A model generated the notes under the pieces. It was given only the letters and a program-made list of their open reading frames with translations. It was not told the DNA's origin and did not search any database. Positions 34,630-42,496 of a DNA stretch of 64,000 nt are shown piece after piece. Position 1 is the stretch's first letter; each line of letters starts with the position of its first letter. Position numbers and translations under genes: made by a program. The stretch is from Pectobacterium aroidearum (GTDB taxonomy: Bacteria; Pseudomonadota; Gammaproteobacteria; Enterobacterales; Enterobacteriaceae). The DNA is taken from NCBI RefSeq assembly GCF_015689195.1, contig NZ_CP065044.1, forward strand, positions 1,798,001 through 1,862,000. Direction: 5' to 3'.

Positions 34630-34851
34630 TTAATCTTGCTGGGGTGCCTGCGGCGTATCGCTATCGTCTCTCGGCTCAAGGAGAACCAGCTTACCGGAGA
34701 CAGCAATACCGGGTGTCAGTACGATGTTCAATCCAGGTTTGCCGTTATGAGCGAACGCTACGCCGACCTTTGTCCAGTAAGTGTTTTTCTCTCCGTTAGA
34801 ATTGGGCTGGTTTTCCTGCGTGACAAACACGTGATAGGTAGGTTTTCTCAT
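34630..34851 (-). CDS. Small conserved protein heading the virB cluster
   Basis: The 73-aa protein starts after AAAGGAAATAGC. Its core, YHVFVTQENQPNSNGEKNTYW, then TKVGVAFAHNGKPGLNIVL, is a short beta-rich pattern I associate with small genes beside transfer loci. No function is known to me. It is soluble and 79 bp from virB1, probably the first gene of the transfer operon. Confidence 0.6.
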   Translation of the reverse strand: MRKPTYHVFVTQENQPNSNGEKNTYWTKVGVAFAHNGKPGLNIVLTPGIAVSGKLVLLEPRDDSDTPQAPQQD

Positions 34852-35372
34852 GCTATTTCCTTTAATAAAAAGTCATGGTGAATTAACTCAATCGATCACA
34901 TCCCAATTCTGCATTCCGGTTTCAACGGGTCAGCGAGAACATTCAGCGGTATCCTGAATTGTGGTTTTGTGACAGCCCGGTTCATATTTTTAAAGAGCAA
35001 TACCCGCCCCGGACGAATAAACGTCTATAAAGCTCGCCAGTAGAAGGTGGCGCGATTAGCGTGCGATATCAGCGTCAGGATGAGAATGAGAAAATCAAAA
35101 AAGGAATGAGAGAGAAAATGTGTAGTGTGATAATTATTTTGAATGGATGAGTTGGGTTGAATTTTCACCGGTGCTTTGTAGCCCATGGGAATACCTAATC
35201 TGGCAGACAGATTTGTGCCAGGAGCGGACGTTGAAGATACCAGCGAAGTACTAAAACTAATTGTGCAGGATGCTAGAAATAATTCTGATGTGAACGACCA
35301 GAATTTGTTACAATAAGCATTTAGTTTTAAAAACACATGATTATTTAAATGTAGCTTAATTCAGAGGTTATA
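34852..35372. other. intergenic region upstream of the virB cluster
   Basis: The 520 bases between the divergent virB cluster and the 513-aa membrane-protein gene must hold both promoters. I see one palindromic repeat (35206-35229) and no supported ORF; a minus frame at 35025-35336 overlaps the repeat and lacks a ribosome site. Confidence 0.5.
35206..35229. repeat. 24-bp palindromic repeat, GTGCCAG-centre type
   Basis: GACAGATTTGTG then CCAGGAGCGGAC; it matches the 19635 copy at 19 of 24 positions. It lies upstream of the 513-aa membrane-protein gene. Confidence 0.55.
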
Positions 35373-36914
35373 ATGGGTGCCAATGGTTTACTAGCAGTCT
35401 TCGCCATACTTATTGCCTGGTACACTCTCTTAACAAATGAGAAGCGAGTTGATTTAAAATTACGCCTATCTAAACTTAATATTGCATTTATTATTTTTTT
35501 TATATCGACAATTTTGGTAGTTATATATTCAAAAGTTTTGCTAAGCATATTTCCGATAAAACCGATCCCATGGGTGCTAGGTTTTAACGATGATACATTG
35601 ACTTTTACTTGCCTTTGCATTGTAATAGCATTTTTTGGGTTTAAGACTCTAGGTAAAAGAATACCAAAAGCAAACCTTAATAATTGGATCCGCGTTTCAG
35701 AAAGGTATATGCGCGCAAAAAAAATGGAGCAACTTGGATATCTTTTTGATAAATACCATGAGCAGTTGTTCGATATAATTAGTAGTAAAAAATGGTATGT
35801 TCGTGTGCATGATTTCTTAAACCCTTCATTGTTTTCCATAATAATAGATAAAGAAAAAGTAAAAAAAATACGATTCAAAAAAAGCAGAAGACTTCTTTCA
35901 AAGCTTTTCCCTTGTGAAGACAAGAATCAAGAAGCTATTCAATTAAATATCTCTAAACTTCTGAAATCAAAACCCTTCGTCCATTATTTAATTGACACTC
36001 ACCCTCACATAGCAATGAAGGCTACCTGTTTATGGTTTAGGGATAGGGATGAATATTACACAAATTTCTTTACTTATTTAATATCCAACCCAAACAGCAT
36101 TATGTATAGAGAGCTGCGCGATAATCAAAATCGATCACATACCGGGGAGTATGCACTCGACGAGAGTAACACCTTGCTCAATTTTTATTTAAATGATATT
36201 CGCACGGCGATCAGTGTAGGAATATGGAAACCTGTAGGTGATTACGTAGTTAGCTATATAAAGAAGCAAAAAGGAAATTCTAACTTTTACAATCAGCCGG
36301 ACAATTATTTTTCAAGTAATGATGAGCGATGGGAATGCCCAATCTTCGTTGGATTGGTGTTTTTCGATGTCATGATATCAACAGCCATATTCAAACGTTC
36401 AAAAGATCATATGTGTCTCATGTATTATCGTTATTTTCTTGAAGAAATTATTAAGAGCCATGAAATATCAGATAGTATAGATGTAAATAGAGAATTCCCC
36501 ATGCGATTTGATTATCTAATATATGAATTAATCTACAATTGCAATATATGGGTAGGTGCAGCTGAATACCTTTGCTATAACGACTGGACAACGGATGAAA
36601 TAAAACAATCTCCAGAGTATCATGCGTCTATTACCTTGGGGGCAATGATGCGTCTGATTATTACTTCAGACAAATTGCAGAAGAATCAAAAAACATATCT
36701 TTTGGGAATTATCATTAAAAGAATGAACTCCCTTGACCAAAATAAGAAGTCTTTTTACTCCGAGGAAATTTTCATCAACCTTACCCGGTCGTGTTCTTGG
36801 TCAGGGATTGACACAAACGCAGTAAGTGAATTGCGACAACTATATAAAAGTGTTGATCATGTTCTAAAAATTAAAAGTTCAACTTTTGAAGTTGAACTTT
36901 CAAAAATACCTTAG
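35373..36914 (+). CDS. Unknown 513-aa membrane protein, candidate defence gene
   Basis: Three hydrophobic segments lie in the first 100 residues (LLAVFAILIAWYTLL near 5-20, IAFIIFFISTILVVIYS near 37-53 and LTFTCLCIVIAFFGF near 75-90). A large, mostly helical soluble part without a recognised domain follows. Notable segments are IDTHPHIAMKATCLWFRDRDEYY and ALDESNTLLNFYLNDIRTAISVGIWKP. ATG 35373 follows CAGAGGTT. The gene is AT-rich, single, and flanked by palindromic repeats at 35206 and 37043, the same setting as the recognised defence genes. The last codons form an 11-bp hairpin (36875-36899) that may aid termination. I cannot name a family. Confidence 0.7.
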   Translation: MGANGLLAVFAILIAWYTLLTNEKRVDLKLRLSKLNIAFIIFFISTILVVIYSKVLLSIFPIKPIPWVLGFNDDTLTFTCLCIVIAFFGFKTLGKRIPKANLNNWIRVSERYMRAKKMEQLGYLFDKYHEQLFDIISSKKWYVRVHDFLNPSLFSIIIDKEKVKKIRFKKSRRLLSKLFPCEDKNQEAIQLNISKLLKSKPFVHYLIDTHPHIAMKATCLWFRDRDEYYTNFFTYLISNPNSIMYRELRDNQNRSHTGEYALDESNTLLNFYLNDIRTAISVGIWKPVGDYVVSYIKKQKGNSNFYNQPDNYFSSNDERWECPIFVGLVFFDVMISTAIFKRSKDHMCLMYYRYFLEEIIKSHEISDSIDVNREFPMRFDYLIYELIYNCNIWVGAAEYLCYNDWTTDEIKQSPEYHASITLGAMMRLIITSDKLQKNQKTYLLGIIIKRMNSLDQNKKSFYSEEIFINLTRSCSWSGIDTNAVSELRQLYKSVDHVLKIKSSTFEVELSKIP

Positions 36915-37042
36915 TCAATAAAGCACTGTTAATAATATATTAATTCATCACCTGCTACATAGGCAGGTGGTAACCTGCTTCCAGTTGATCTATCGATCAA
37001 AATTTAAGTCTTATAGAGCTCAGATGTAAGAATAATGGCAAC

Positions 37043-37066
37043 TTCCGCTACTCGCTCATAGCGGAC
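37043..37066. repeat. 24-bp palindromic repeat, CTCGCTCA-centre type
   Basis: TTCCGCTACTCG then CTCATAGCGGAC. The arms CCGCTA/TAGCGG pair perfectly, apart from the loop. Confidence 0.7.
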
Positions 37067-37084
37067 TTCGCTACGCATCAGGCA

Positions 37085-37108
37085 GTTCACTTCGTGGCAA
37101 AAACGGAC
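37085..37108. repeat. 24-bp repeat, diverged GTGCCAG-centre type
   Basis: GTTCACTTCGTG then GCAAAAACGGAC, about 16 of 24 matches to the 19635 copy. Confidence 0.4.
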
Positions 37109-37278
37109 ACCGTGAACATCATGTTGTTTTCATCAATTAGTGAGCAGGTAATTTCTGGAAGTTGTTTAGCGTTAAAGCTAGTCAGGAATACTTAGCCGAT
37201 AATGCAAAAATCCGGTAAAATGCCAAAAGTCAATAATAAGTCACGAAGCTCCTAGCTTAAAGAAAGGATTATTGGCCT

Positions 37279-37482
37279 ATGAAACTGTACGTAATAGGAA
37301 ATGGATTTGATTTACACCATGGACTTGATACCAGCTATTTTACTTTTGGTTTTTTCCTACGATCATGCCAGCACGATTTGTACGACAGCTTACCTCCCGT
37401 CATTTCACTCGCAGATAGATCTAGTGATTTATACAGGGGGGAGCGAAAAACAGTACTTCAGAGACCACTCCATCTGTACTAA
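37279..37482 (+). pseudogene. AbiH N-terminal remnant
   Basis: The frame opens KLYVIGNGFDLHHGLDTSY, then FGFFLRSCQHDLYDSL, the conserved N-terminus of AbiH-family abortive-infection proteins (about 270-400 aa when complete). Homology stops after about 38 residues and the frame ends at 67. The rest of abiH is absent; a membrane-protein gene follows instead. The ribosome site AAAGGATT is still present. It is a truncated, presumably inactive gene. Confidence 0.7.
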
Positions 37483-37587
37483 TTGCATTCTGAAGTCCCT
37501 TATTTATGGACGACAGATTTAATTTTCATATCATCCTTGGCAAATAAAGAGAGGCAGGAATTGATTTCAATAAATAACACTCTAAAT

Positions 37588-38373
37588 ATGAATATGGCAA
37601 AAAACATCTACCTTTCTCTGACAGGGGCTGGTGTAGTAGTATTCATGATTTACTCGATGAGAATTGGTTTCTTACCTACAGGGTTATCATTGTCAGATGT
37701 CATTTTTTTTCTGCTTGTTATCATCTCTTTTTCAATCTTTCTAACATTGTCGCTGGTACTTTGGTATTCCATGTCGGTTGTGATCTCCTATTTCTGCACG
37801 AGATTCATTTTACTACTAGCACCCAATAAAAAGATAAAACGTGAAGAGTGGCGCGGAAGACTGAAAGCAACACTCAAAGCAGGGAAGAGGATGAAAATTT
37901 ATGTTGCTTTATGCGGCCATGCAATCATTGCATTTATAGGTGGCTTTATTCTTATCCTTGGTAGCTATAATGGAATGTTGGAAGCGAAGTCCGTTTTATT
38001 GTCATTAGCATGCACAGCAATTTTCATCACCCTGATCCCCTATACATATATAGATAAAAAAATAAAAAAAGAAGATAAAAGAAGTACCGCCATATTAATT
38101 TTGGGTCTAATTATTGTTCTCTTTTTTATGATTTCAGATATGGCACCTGTGCTTAGCGATGCAGGCATGAGGTACATTGGGGTCCGCAAAACCAATGTGA
38201 CAATCCTTCTGCAAGGAAGCGAGTTGGAAATGGCAAGACATTTAACCGGCAATCAGGATCAGACCTTCTTTGAGGGGGACGCGTTGTTTACCGGTGTAGG
38301 GACATCTTCTCTGCTGGTTATCAACAACAAAAACATTATCGTGAAAAATGAAAATCTGACCTTGTCTTTCTGA
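37588..38373 (+). CDS. Polytopic membrane protein of unknown function
   Basis: The protein is about 261 aa from ATG 37588. The frame is open from 37483, and a TTG at 37561 behind GAGGCAGGAA is also possible. Hydrophobic segments lie near 8-30, 42-70, 110-135, 145-165 and 185-205. The C-terminal 65 residues are soluble (RKTNVTILLQGSELEMARHL, then GTSSLLVINNKNIIVK). I recognise no family. It lies behind the AbiH stub and before a palindromic repeat. It could be cargo that replaced the end of abiH. Confidence 0.55.
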   Translation: MNMAKNIYLSLTGAGVVVFMIYSMRIGFLPTGLSLSDVIFFLLVIISFSIFLTLSLVLWYSMSVVISYFCTRFILLLAPNKKIKREEWRGRLKATLKAGKRMKIYVALCGHAIIAFIGGFILILGSYNGMLEAKSVLLSLACTAIFITLIPYTYIDKKIKKEDKRSTAILILGLIIVLFFMISDMAPVLSDAGMRYIGVRKTNVTILLQGSELEMARHLTGNQDQTFFEGDALFTGVGTSSLLVINNKNIIVKNENLTLSF

Positions 38374-38441
38374 TCACAATGATGTGTTGGTTACTTTATT
38401 GAGCTACTCCCAGTTAATTCACACATAACGCTGTTAGCAAC

Positions 38442-38465
38442 GTCTGCTCCTCGCTCATTGCTGAC
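38442..38465. repeat. 24-bp palindromic repeat, CTCGCTCA-centre type
   Basis: GTCTGCTCCTCG then CTCATTGCTGAC. It is 69 bp after the membrane-protein gene and closes the right-hand cargo block before the regulator genes. Confidence 0.65.
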
Positions 38466-38650
38466 TGTCAGGTTTAATCGTGTTCTAACACAGAACCTTG
38501 CTAAATCAAGGCTGAGGCAATACAAATAAGTAATAATGGTAGTGATTTTCTATTCAGCCTTTCGATGCTATAAAATATTTATAGTGATTGATTCAGATAA
38601 TAAAAAACGCGCAGAGAAGATAGCTACTCTGCGCGAATGTCATCCTGTTA

Positions 38651-38860
38651 TCAGCGCTGACGGCGCTCAAGAATAGTCTGGCATTCCGTACAGGTTGTCA
38701 CGCCCGGCAGGGTTTGTCTTCTCTGCTCGGGAATGGATTCACCGCACAAACGACAGTAATGTAATGAGGGCGTGGTTGCTGGCTTGAAACGGTTTTGTTC
38801 AATCATCTCTTCCAGACGTTGCTCATTAAATTCCTGATCGCGATCGATCTCATCTGGCAT
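38651..38860 (-). CDS. TraR/DksA-type zinc-finger protein
   Basis: The 69-aa protein has a C-terminal four-Cys finger (YCRLCGESIPEQRRQ, then CTECQTIL) of the TraR/DksA family. These proteins bind RNA polymerase through its secondary channel and adjust transcription. The start follows AGGAGG and overlaps the DUF2857 gene by 11 bp. It is probably a regulator of ICE genes. Confidence 0.85.
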   Translation of the reverse strand: MPDEIDRDQEFNEQRLEEMIEQNRFKPATTPSLHYCRLCGESIPEQRRQTLPGVTTCTECQTILERRQR

Positions 38861-39434
38861 GCGATGTCCTCCTGTTCAGTGCTTCTTTCTCACAAAGGGT
38901 GATACGGTTCCAGACGGCGGTCAGGGAAGGTCCTTTTTCGCGAGAAGACAATAATTCAGTAACTTGCATCATTGCTTCCAGCGCGTCAGGTGTATCAAGG
39001 TTTTCAGAGCGGTTCTTTTTCCATGACAGCCAAATTTCTGCATCAATGGCTTCATCTGGGATAGGTGTTCGGCCATAAGGGGTAGTGACCCCCAGCAACC
39101 GGCGACGAGCGCAGACTTCATTCGAGGTGAGGCCAAAAAAATGATTAAGGAGTGCAATAGATCCTCCCAATCTGACGGCGCGATTTATCTGCTGCTGGCG
39201 TTGCGCTTCCTGGTGGGACAGCGTCAGGATCTGTTGTAGAACGTCGTGACGGACAGTGATCGACATAAACTGTGCCGATGCCCGGCTGACGATAAACAGT
39301 TCGTCGAGGGATAGCTGATTGAGGGTATTCAATTCGTCGAATGTGAATCCTAACGTTTCACAATAACGAAAATTACCTTCCTTGAGCGCGGCAAGAGCGT
39401 TTGTTAATACCGAGTAATTCAGTGAGGGGAACAT
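38850..39434 (-). CDS. DUF2857-family protein
   Basis: The 194-aa protein has the family features NALAALKEGNFRYCETLGF, LNTLNQLSLDELFIVS, AVRLGGSIALLNHFFGLTSNEV and RRRLLGV. This family is conserved in enterobacterial islands next to AlpA-type regulators and is thought to be regulatory, with no known biochemistry. It is in an operon with the TraR-like gene and downstream of the AlpA gene. Confidence 0.8.
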   Translation of the reverse strand: MFPSLNYSVLTNALAALKEGNFRYCETLGFTFDELNTLNQLSLDELFIVSRASAQFMSITVRHDVLQQILTLSHQEAQRQQQINRAVRLGGSIALLNHFFGLTSNEVCARRRLLGVTTPYGRTPIPDEAIDAEIWLSWKKNRSENLDTPDALEAMMQVTELLSSREKGPSLTAVWNRITLCEKEALNRRTSHAR

Positions 39435-39450
39435 AATGCTCTATCTCCCT

Positions 39451-39645
39451 TCAGCGTGTTAAGCGGTTAGATAATTTGAAGTTAATCCATTCGTCAATTT
39501 CAGATTCGAGCCAGGCGACGCTGGCAGGTCCAATCTTTATTGAAGAGGGAAAGGTGCCTTCTTTCATGTACAGGTAGATTTGCGAGCGTTTCAGACCGGT
39601 TTTTACTTCCACTTGTTTCAGGCGTAATAACTGATGAGCTGTCAT
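39451..39645 (-). CDS. AlpA-family transcriptional regulator
   Basis: This 64-aa MerR-like helix-turn-helix protein contains LLRLKQVEVKTGLKRSQIYLYMKEGTFP, then KIGPASVAWLESEIDEWI. AlpA proteins activate excision or element genes. ATG 39645 follows GGAGG; the longer frame is discounted. It probably heads the operon with DUF2857 and the TraR-like gene. Confidence 0.88.
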   Translation of the reverse strand: MTAHQLLRLKQVEVKTGLKRSQIYLYMKEGTFPSSIKIGPASVAWLESEIDEWINFKLSNRLTR

Positions 39646-39724
39646 AAATACCTCCAGTGCAGAAATGGGATATGCCCGGAGATGACAAAAAAACACAGTG
39701 AGGAAAGGAGTGAAAGTTGAAGAG

Positions 39725-39764
39725 CCCGTATTACGGACACCACAATCCTTAATACGGGTTTTTT
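39725..39764 (+). terminator. Terminator-like hairpin facing the + strand
   Basis: CCCGTATTA (39725-39733) pairs with TAATACGGG (39750-39758), followed by six T (39759-39764). The T-run is on the + strand although the flanking genes are on the minus strand, so it may end an antisense or unannotated RNA. Confidence 0.45.
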
Positions 39765-39799
39765 AGATTGAAGCGTGTAATGTCATTTTAATTGGGTGC

Positions 39800-40714
39800 T
39801 TAAACGGACGTCGGCGAACCACGTTCAAGCGCCGTTTTTAACGTATCGCCACTGAATCGATCGGTCATGCCTTCGTCTGATGCCCATTGTTCAAAGATGG
39901 ACAGAAGCTTATAAGGTTGCCTGATTAATGGGCTGATAGCTTCATTGTTTTTACAGGCAAGCCAGAACAGTCTGGATAATGGAGTGGATATACGTGTCGA
40001 GGAGGGGGGAGATGTATCGTTTTTGGCGGGCATGTTAATTAATTTCTCAAGTTCGGCATGTTTGATGACAAAACAGGCATCCTTTGGCAAATCATGAATC
40101 GGAAAATATTCTCTATGGCTATACTGCTTTGTTTTCTGGTATGGGATTTTTTCAGTAATATGTGATGCGATATTTTTAGGAAGTCTCATGATTTGCTGTT
40201 TTATCCTTTCGCGATACCTGATTTTCTCAAATATTTGAAAGTGATCGTCGCCGATATTGACAGTAAGACCATAGTTAACGTGATTTTCTCCGATTACGGG
40301 TAGTGGAATACCCAGAGATCTCGCTAATAAACGTTGAACCAGTACATATTCATAGCCGATAAGCGTTGTATCAATCACTTGTTGAGTGGGGTAAGTATAT
40401 TTCCCCTCGGTGGTGACGATTAAGTTTCTGTTATTGATGAAACAGTTTTTTTCGAGAATGCATAGCTGGTTAATCAAATGATTGCCTATAGGCTTAAGTT
40501 TTGCCTTAGCATTTGATGTTTTGATTCTTCGTAAGATGACTGGAGATTGGAAGTAGATCGAAAGATTGATGTCACCATATAAGGCATAGCGATAAATATC
40601 AGCTTCTGTTAACGGTGAGTTTCTTATCTGAGTCGCTATCGCAATAGCTTCTGGTATCGTAATCCAGTTAAATGCATCACTTTTGGTATTGAACATCCTA
40701 TTTTTCATTATCAT
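39800..40714 (-). CDS. Conserved ICE protein of unknown function
   Basis: The 304-aa protein starts after AAAGGAGATGAATC. The N-terminal segment (DAFNWITIPEAIAIATQIRNSPLTEADIYRYALYGDINLSIYF) looks like a helix-turn-helix or partner-binding region. The C-terminal part has basic and Ser/Pro-rich stretches and ends FSGDTLKTALERG. I recognise no named domain. Its position with AlpA, DUF2857 and Ner-like genes suggests a role in ICE control. Confidence 0.6.
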   Translation of the reverse strand: MIMKNRMFNTKSDAFNWITIPEAIAIATQIRNSPLTEADIYRYALYGDINLSIYFQSPVILRRIKTSNAKAKLKPIGNHLINQLCILEKNCFINNRNLIVTTEGKYTYPTQQVIDTTLIGYEYVLVQRLLARSLGIPLPVIGENHVNYGLTVNIGDDHFQIFEKIRYRERIKQQIMRLPKNIASHITEKIPYQKTKQYSHREYFPIHDLPKDACFVIKHAELEKLINMPAKNDTSPPSSTRISTPLSRLFWLACKNNEAISPLIRQPYKLLSIFEQWASDEGMTDRFSGDTLKTALERGSPTSV

Positions 40715-40817
40715 GATTCATCTCCTTTATATGAAAATGATATATGCATAGGTGTCTAACATTCCCTTATGCAGCCATGACGTATAGATAGGATTCTAAA
40801 AATGAGGAATAGGATTA

Positions 40818-41036
40818 ATGAGAGGTTGTTATTATAACGATGATGTTATTAATCGCTTTTCGCTGGCGGTCACAAAAATGTTCCAACTGGGACGTTATCA
40901 GCAGATAGGTCAACTTCCTAATGTCGATTTTTATTCTGTGTGTTGCTGGTTTTATTCAGAGCAATACGACCAAAGCTCCGCATCAAAAAGGAATGAAAAT
41001 ATCCTGATTCAGGGCATATCAATTGGTTCGAAGTAA
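40818..41036 (+). CDS. Small hypothetical protein
   Basis: The 72-aa frame has a plausible ribosome site (AGGAATAGGATTA). No family is recognised. The segment FSLAVTKMFQLGRYQQIGQLP reads as a real helix-containing protein. It ends inside the loop of a perfect inverted repeat (41018-41053). Confidence 0.4.
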   Translation: MRGCYYNDDVINRFSLAVTKMFQLGRYQQIGQLPNVDFYSVCCWFYSEQYDQSSASKRNENILIQGISIGSK

Positions 41037-41053
41037 CTAACGAACCAATTGAT
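41018..41053. repeat. 13-bp perfect inverted repeat
   Basis: ATCAATTGGTTCG (41018-41030) and CGAACCAATTGAT (41041-41053), 10-nt spacer. There is no T-run on either strand; it is a possible operator or convergent terminator. Confidence 0.6.
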
Positions 41054-41128
41054 GATGCGGAATGATTGAATCGAGTGGAGACCAGAATGTTATTCCCTGA
41101 TTGTTGGCGATTAAGCCCAGCAAGTGAT

Positions 41129-41401
41129 CTAATTGTTTTTATGACGAATTTCTCGCGGAATGCGTTGTCCTTGTGAATCGAAATAACGATTCGGCCAGAT
41201 TTCACTCGCTGGAATGCCCAGTGCGTCGGCGATCAGTCGTTCACCTTTCGGCCAGGGTCGGTTTAGTGCATTTGCAAGCGTTGATGAACTAAGACCCGCC
41301 TCACGTGATACGGCTGCTAACGTCGTCTTTCGTTTGCGCAGGGCTGCAATGATATCGGCAGGATGCCAGTCCATTCGTTGTTTCTGTTGTTCAATGTTCA
41401 T
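41129..41401 (-). CDS. Ner/Nlp-like DNA-binding regulator
   Basis: The 90-aa protein has the Ner/SfsB pattern: MDWHPADIIAALRKRKTTLAAVSREAGLSSSTLANALNRPWPKGE, then IADALGIPASEIWPNRY. Mu-type Ner proteins repress early lytic promoters. The start follows AGAGGAGG. It is divergent from the XRE genes, with a shared operator-like region between them. Confidence 0.88.
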   Translation of the reverse strand: MNIEQQKQRMDWHPADIIAALRKRKTTLAAVSREAGLSSSTLANALNRPWPKGERLIADALGIPASEIWPNRYFDSQGQRIPREIRHKNN

Positions 41402-41445
41402 ACGTCCTCCTCTTGAATTGAAATTTTACTTCTTCCAGTAAACTA

Positions 41446-41486
41446 TATCTTTATTGTGGTGCAAGAAACAATCAAAAATAAAGATA
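41446..41486. promoter_or_regulatory. inverted repeat between divergent regulators
   Basis: TATCTTTATT (41446-41455) and AATAAAGATA (41477-41486) are perfectly complementary, separated by 21 bp. Located between the ner-like gene and the first XRE gene, it is a plausible operator for one or both. Confidence 0.5.
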
Positions 41487-41547
41487 AAATTTATTTAGGG
41501 AAGAAATGCTTTAAGAAGGGCTTGCCGAGAGAAGCGATAATCAGTCT

Positions 41548-41862
41548 ATGTTGATCAGTACCGTGGATAACACCGTGATTGGTAAGCGATTAAGACTAGC
41601 CCGAGTGAACAAGGGATTAAAGCAGGCAGAGCTCGGTTGCCTCGCTGGTCTGGATGAGGAAACAGCAAGCTCTCGTGTGAGCCAATATGAAAGAGAAGTC
41701 AGTGCGCCAGATTTTGGGTTGGTTTCTCGGTTTGCTACAGTGCTGGATGTTCCTGAAGCATATTTCTATGCTGTCGATGACGATCTCGCCACCTTGATCC
41801 TACAGTATCACCGTTTCAAGAAAGCCAACCCAAACTCCACGCTGCTCATCACACCTCAGTAA
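41548..41862 (+). CDS. XRE-family regulator, copy 1
   Basis: The 104-aa protein has an XRE helix-turn-helix (VIGKRLRLARVNKGLKQAELGCLAGL, then SSRVSQYEREVSAPDFGLVSRFATVLDVPEAYFY) and a short helical tail (LATLILQYHRFKKANP). It is probably the ICE repressor. It is about 88% identical in protein to the gene starting exactly 500 bp downstream. Confidence 0.85.
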   Translation: MLISTVDNTVIGKRLRLARVNKGLKQAELGCLAGLDEETASSRVSQYEREVSAPDFGLVSRFATVLDVPEAYFYAVDDDLATLILQYHRFKKANPNSTLLITPQ

Positions 41863-42047
41863 GGTTGATTCCCTAATGCGTCATGGTGTTCAATCTCTGT
41901 GCGTTTACCCTCCTAAATTTAATTATTCCTACTCTCAATAAATTAAATCTTCATTTTTGGGTTTAAAATAACCAAAAATAAATTTTAAATTTACTAGGTG
42001 AAGAACCACTTCAAGAGAGGCATAGCGGGAATGGCGATAATCGGCTT

Positions 42048-42362
42048 ATGTTAATCTGCGAAGCAGGTAATGCCGTGATTGGTAAACGATTAAGATTGGC
42101 CCGAGTGAATGCAGGGTTAAAACAGGTCGAGCTCGGTTGTCTCGCTGGACTGGATGAAGAGACGTCGAGTTCCCGTGTAAGCCAATATGAAAGGGAAGTC
42201 AGTTCACCGGATTTTGGTCTGGTTTGCCGATTTGCGGCGGTGCTTGATGTGCCGGAAGCGTATTTCTATGCTGTCGATGAAGATCTCGCAACGCTAATAT
42301 TGCAATACCATCGTTATAAGAAAAGTAACCCTAATTCTACGTTGTTGATTACCCCGCAATAG
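42048..42362 (+). CDS. XRE-family regulator, copy 2
   Basis: The 104-aa paralogue of the preceding gene has the same length and only about a dozen substitutions, mostly outside the recognition helix. The upstream 70 bp is also recognisably duplicated, so the unit is a tandem duplication of about 500 bp. Two repressors with near-identical recognition helices may share or compete for operators. Confidence 0.85.
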   Translation: MLICEAGNAVIGKRLRLARVNAGLKQVELGCLAGLDEETSSSRVSQYEREVSSPDFGLVCRFAAVLDVPEAYFYAVDEDLATLILQYHRYKKSNPNSTLLITPQ

Positions 42363-42453
42363 ACCTTCATTTATGTATCCGGCCTGAGTAATTTCCTGAC
42401 GTTTCAAGATTTTTTGTGAAATGCTGAGGTAAAAATTTTCTCGCTGTCTGAAA

Positions 42454-42479
42454 AGCAGATCCTGTTATCAGGATCTGCT
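42454..42479 (-). terminator. Terminator after the ICE integrase gene
   Basis: AGCAGATCCTG (42454-42464) pairs with CAGGATCTGCT (42469-42479), 11-bp stem, 4-nt loop, with TTTT on the minus-strand 3' side. It lies 18 bp beyond the integrase stop. Confidence 0.7.
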
Positions 42480-42496
42480 CTTAGGAGCGTTATCGA

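Larger units (their letters stand above)
36915..37278. other. non-coding stretch with two palindromic repeats
   Basis: It contains repeats at 37043-37066 and 37085-37108, one of each centre type, only 18 bp apart. The rest holds no recognisable feature apart from the promoter expected for the AbiH remnant. Confidence 0.5.
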
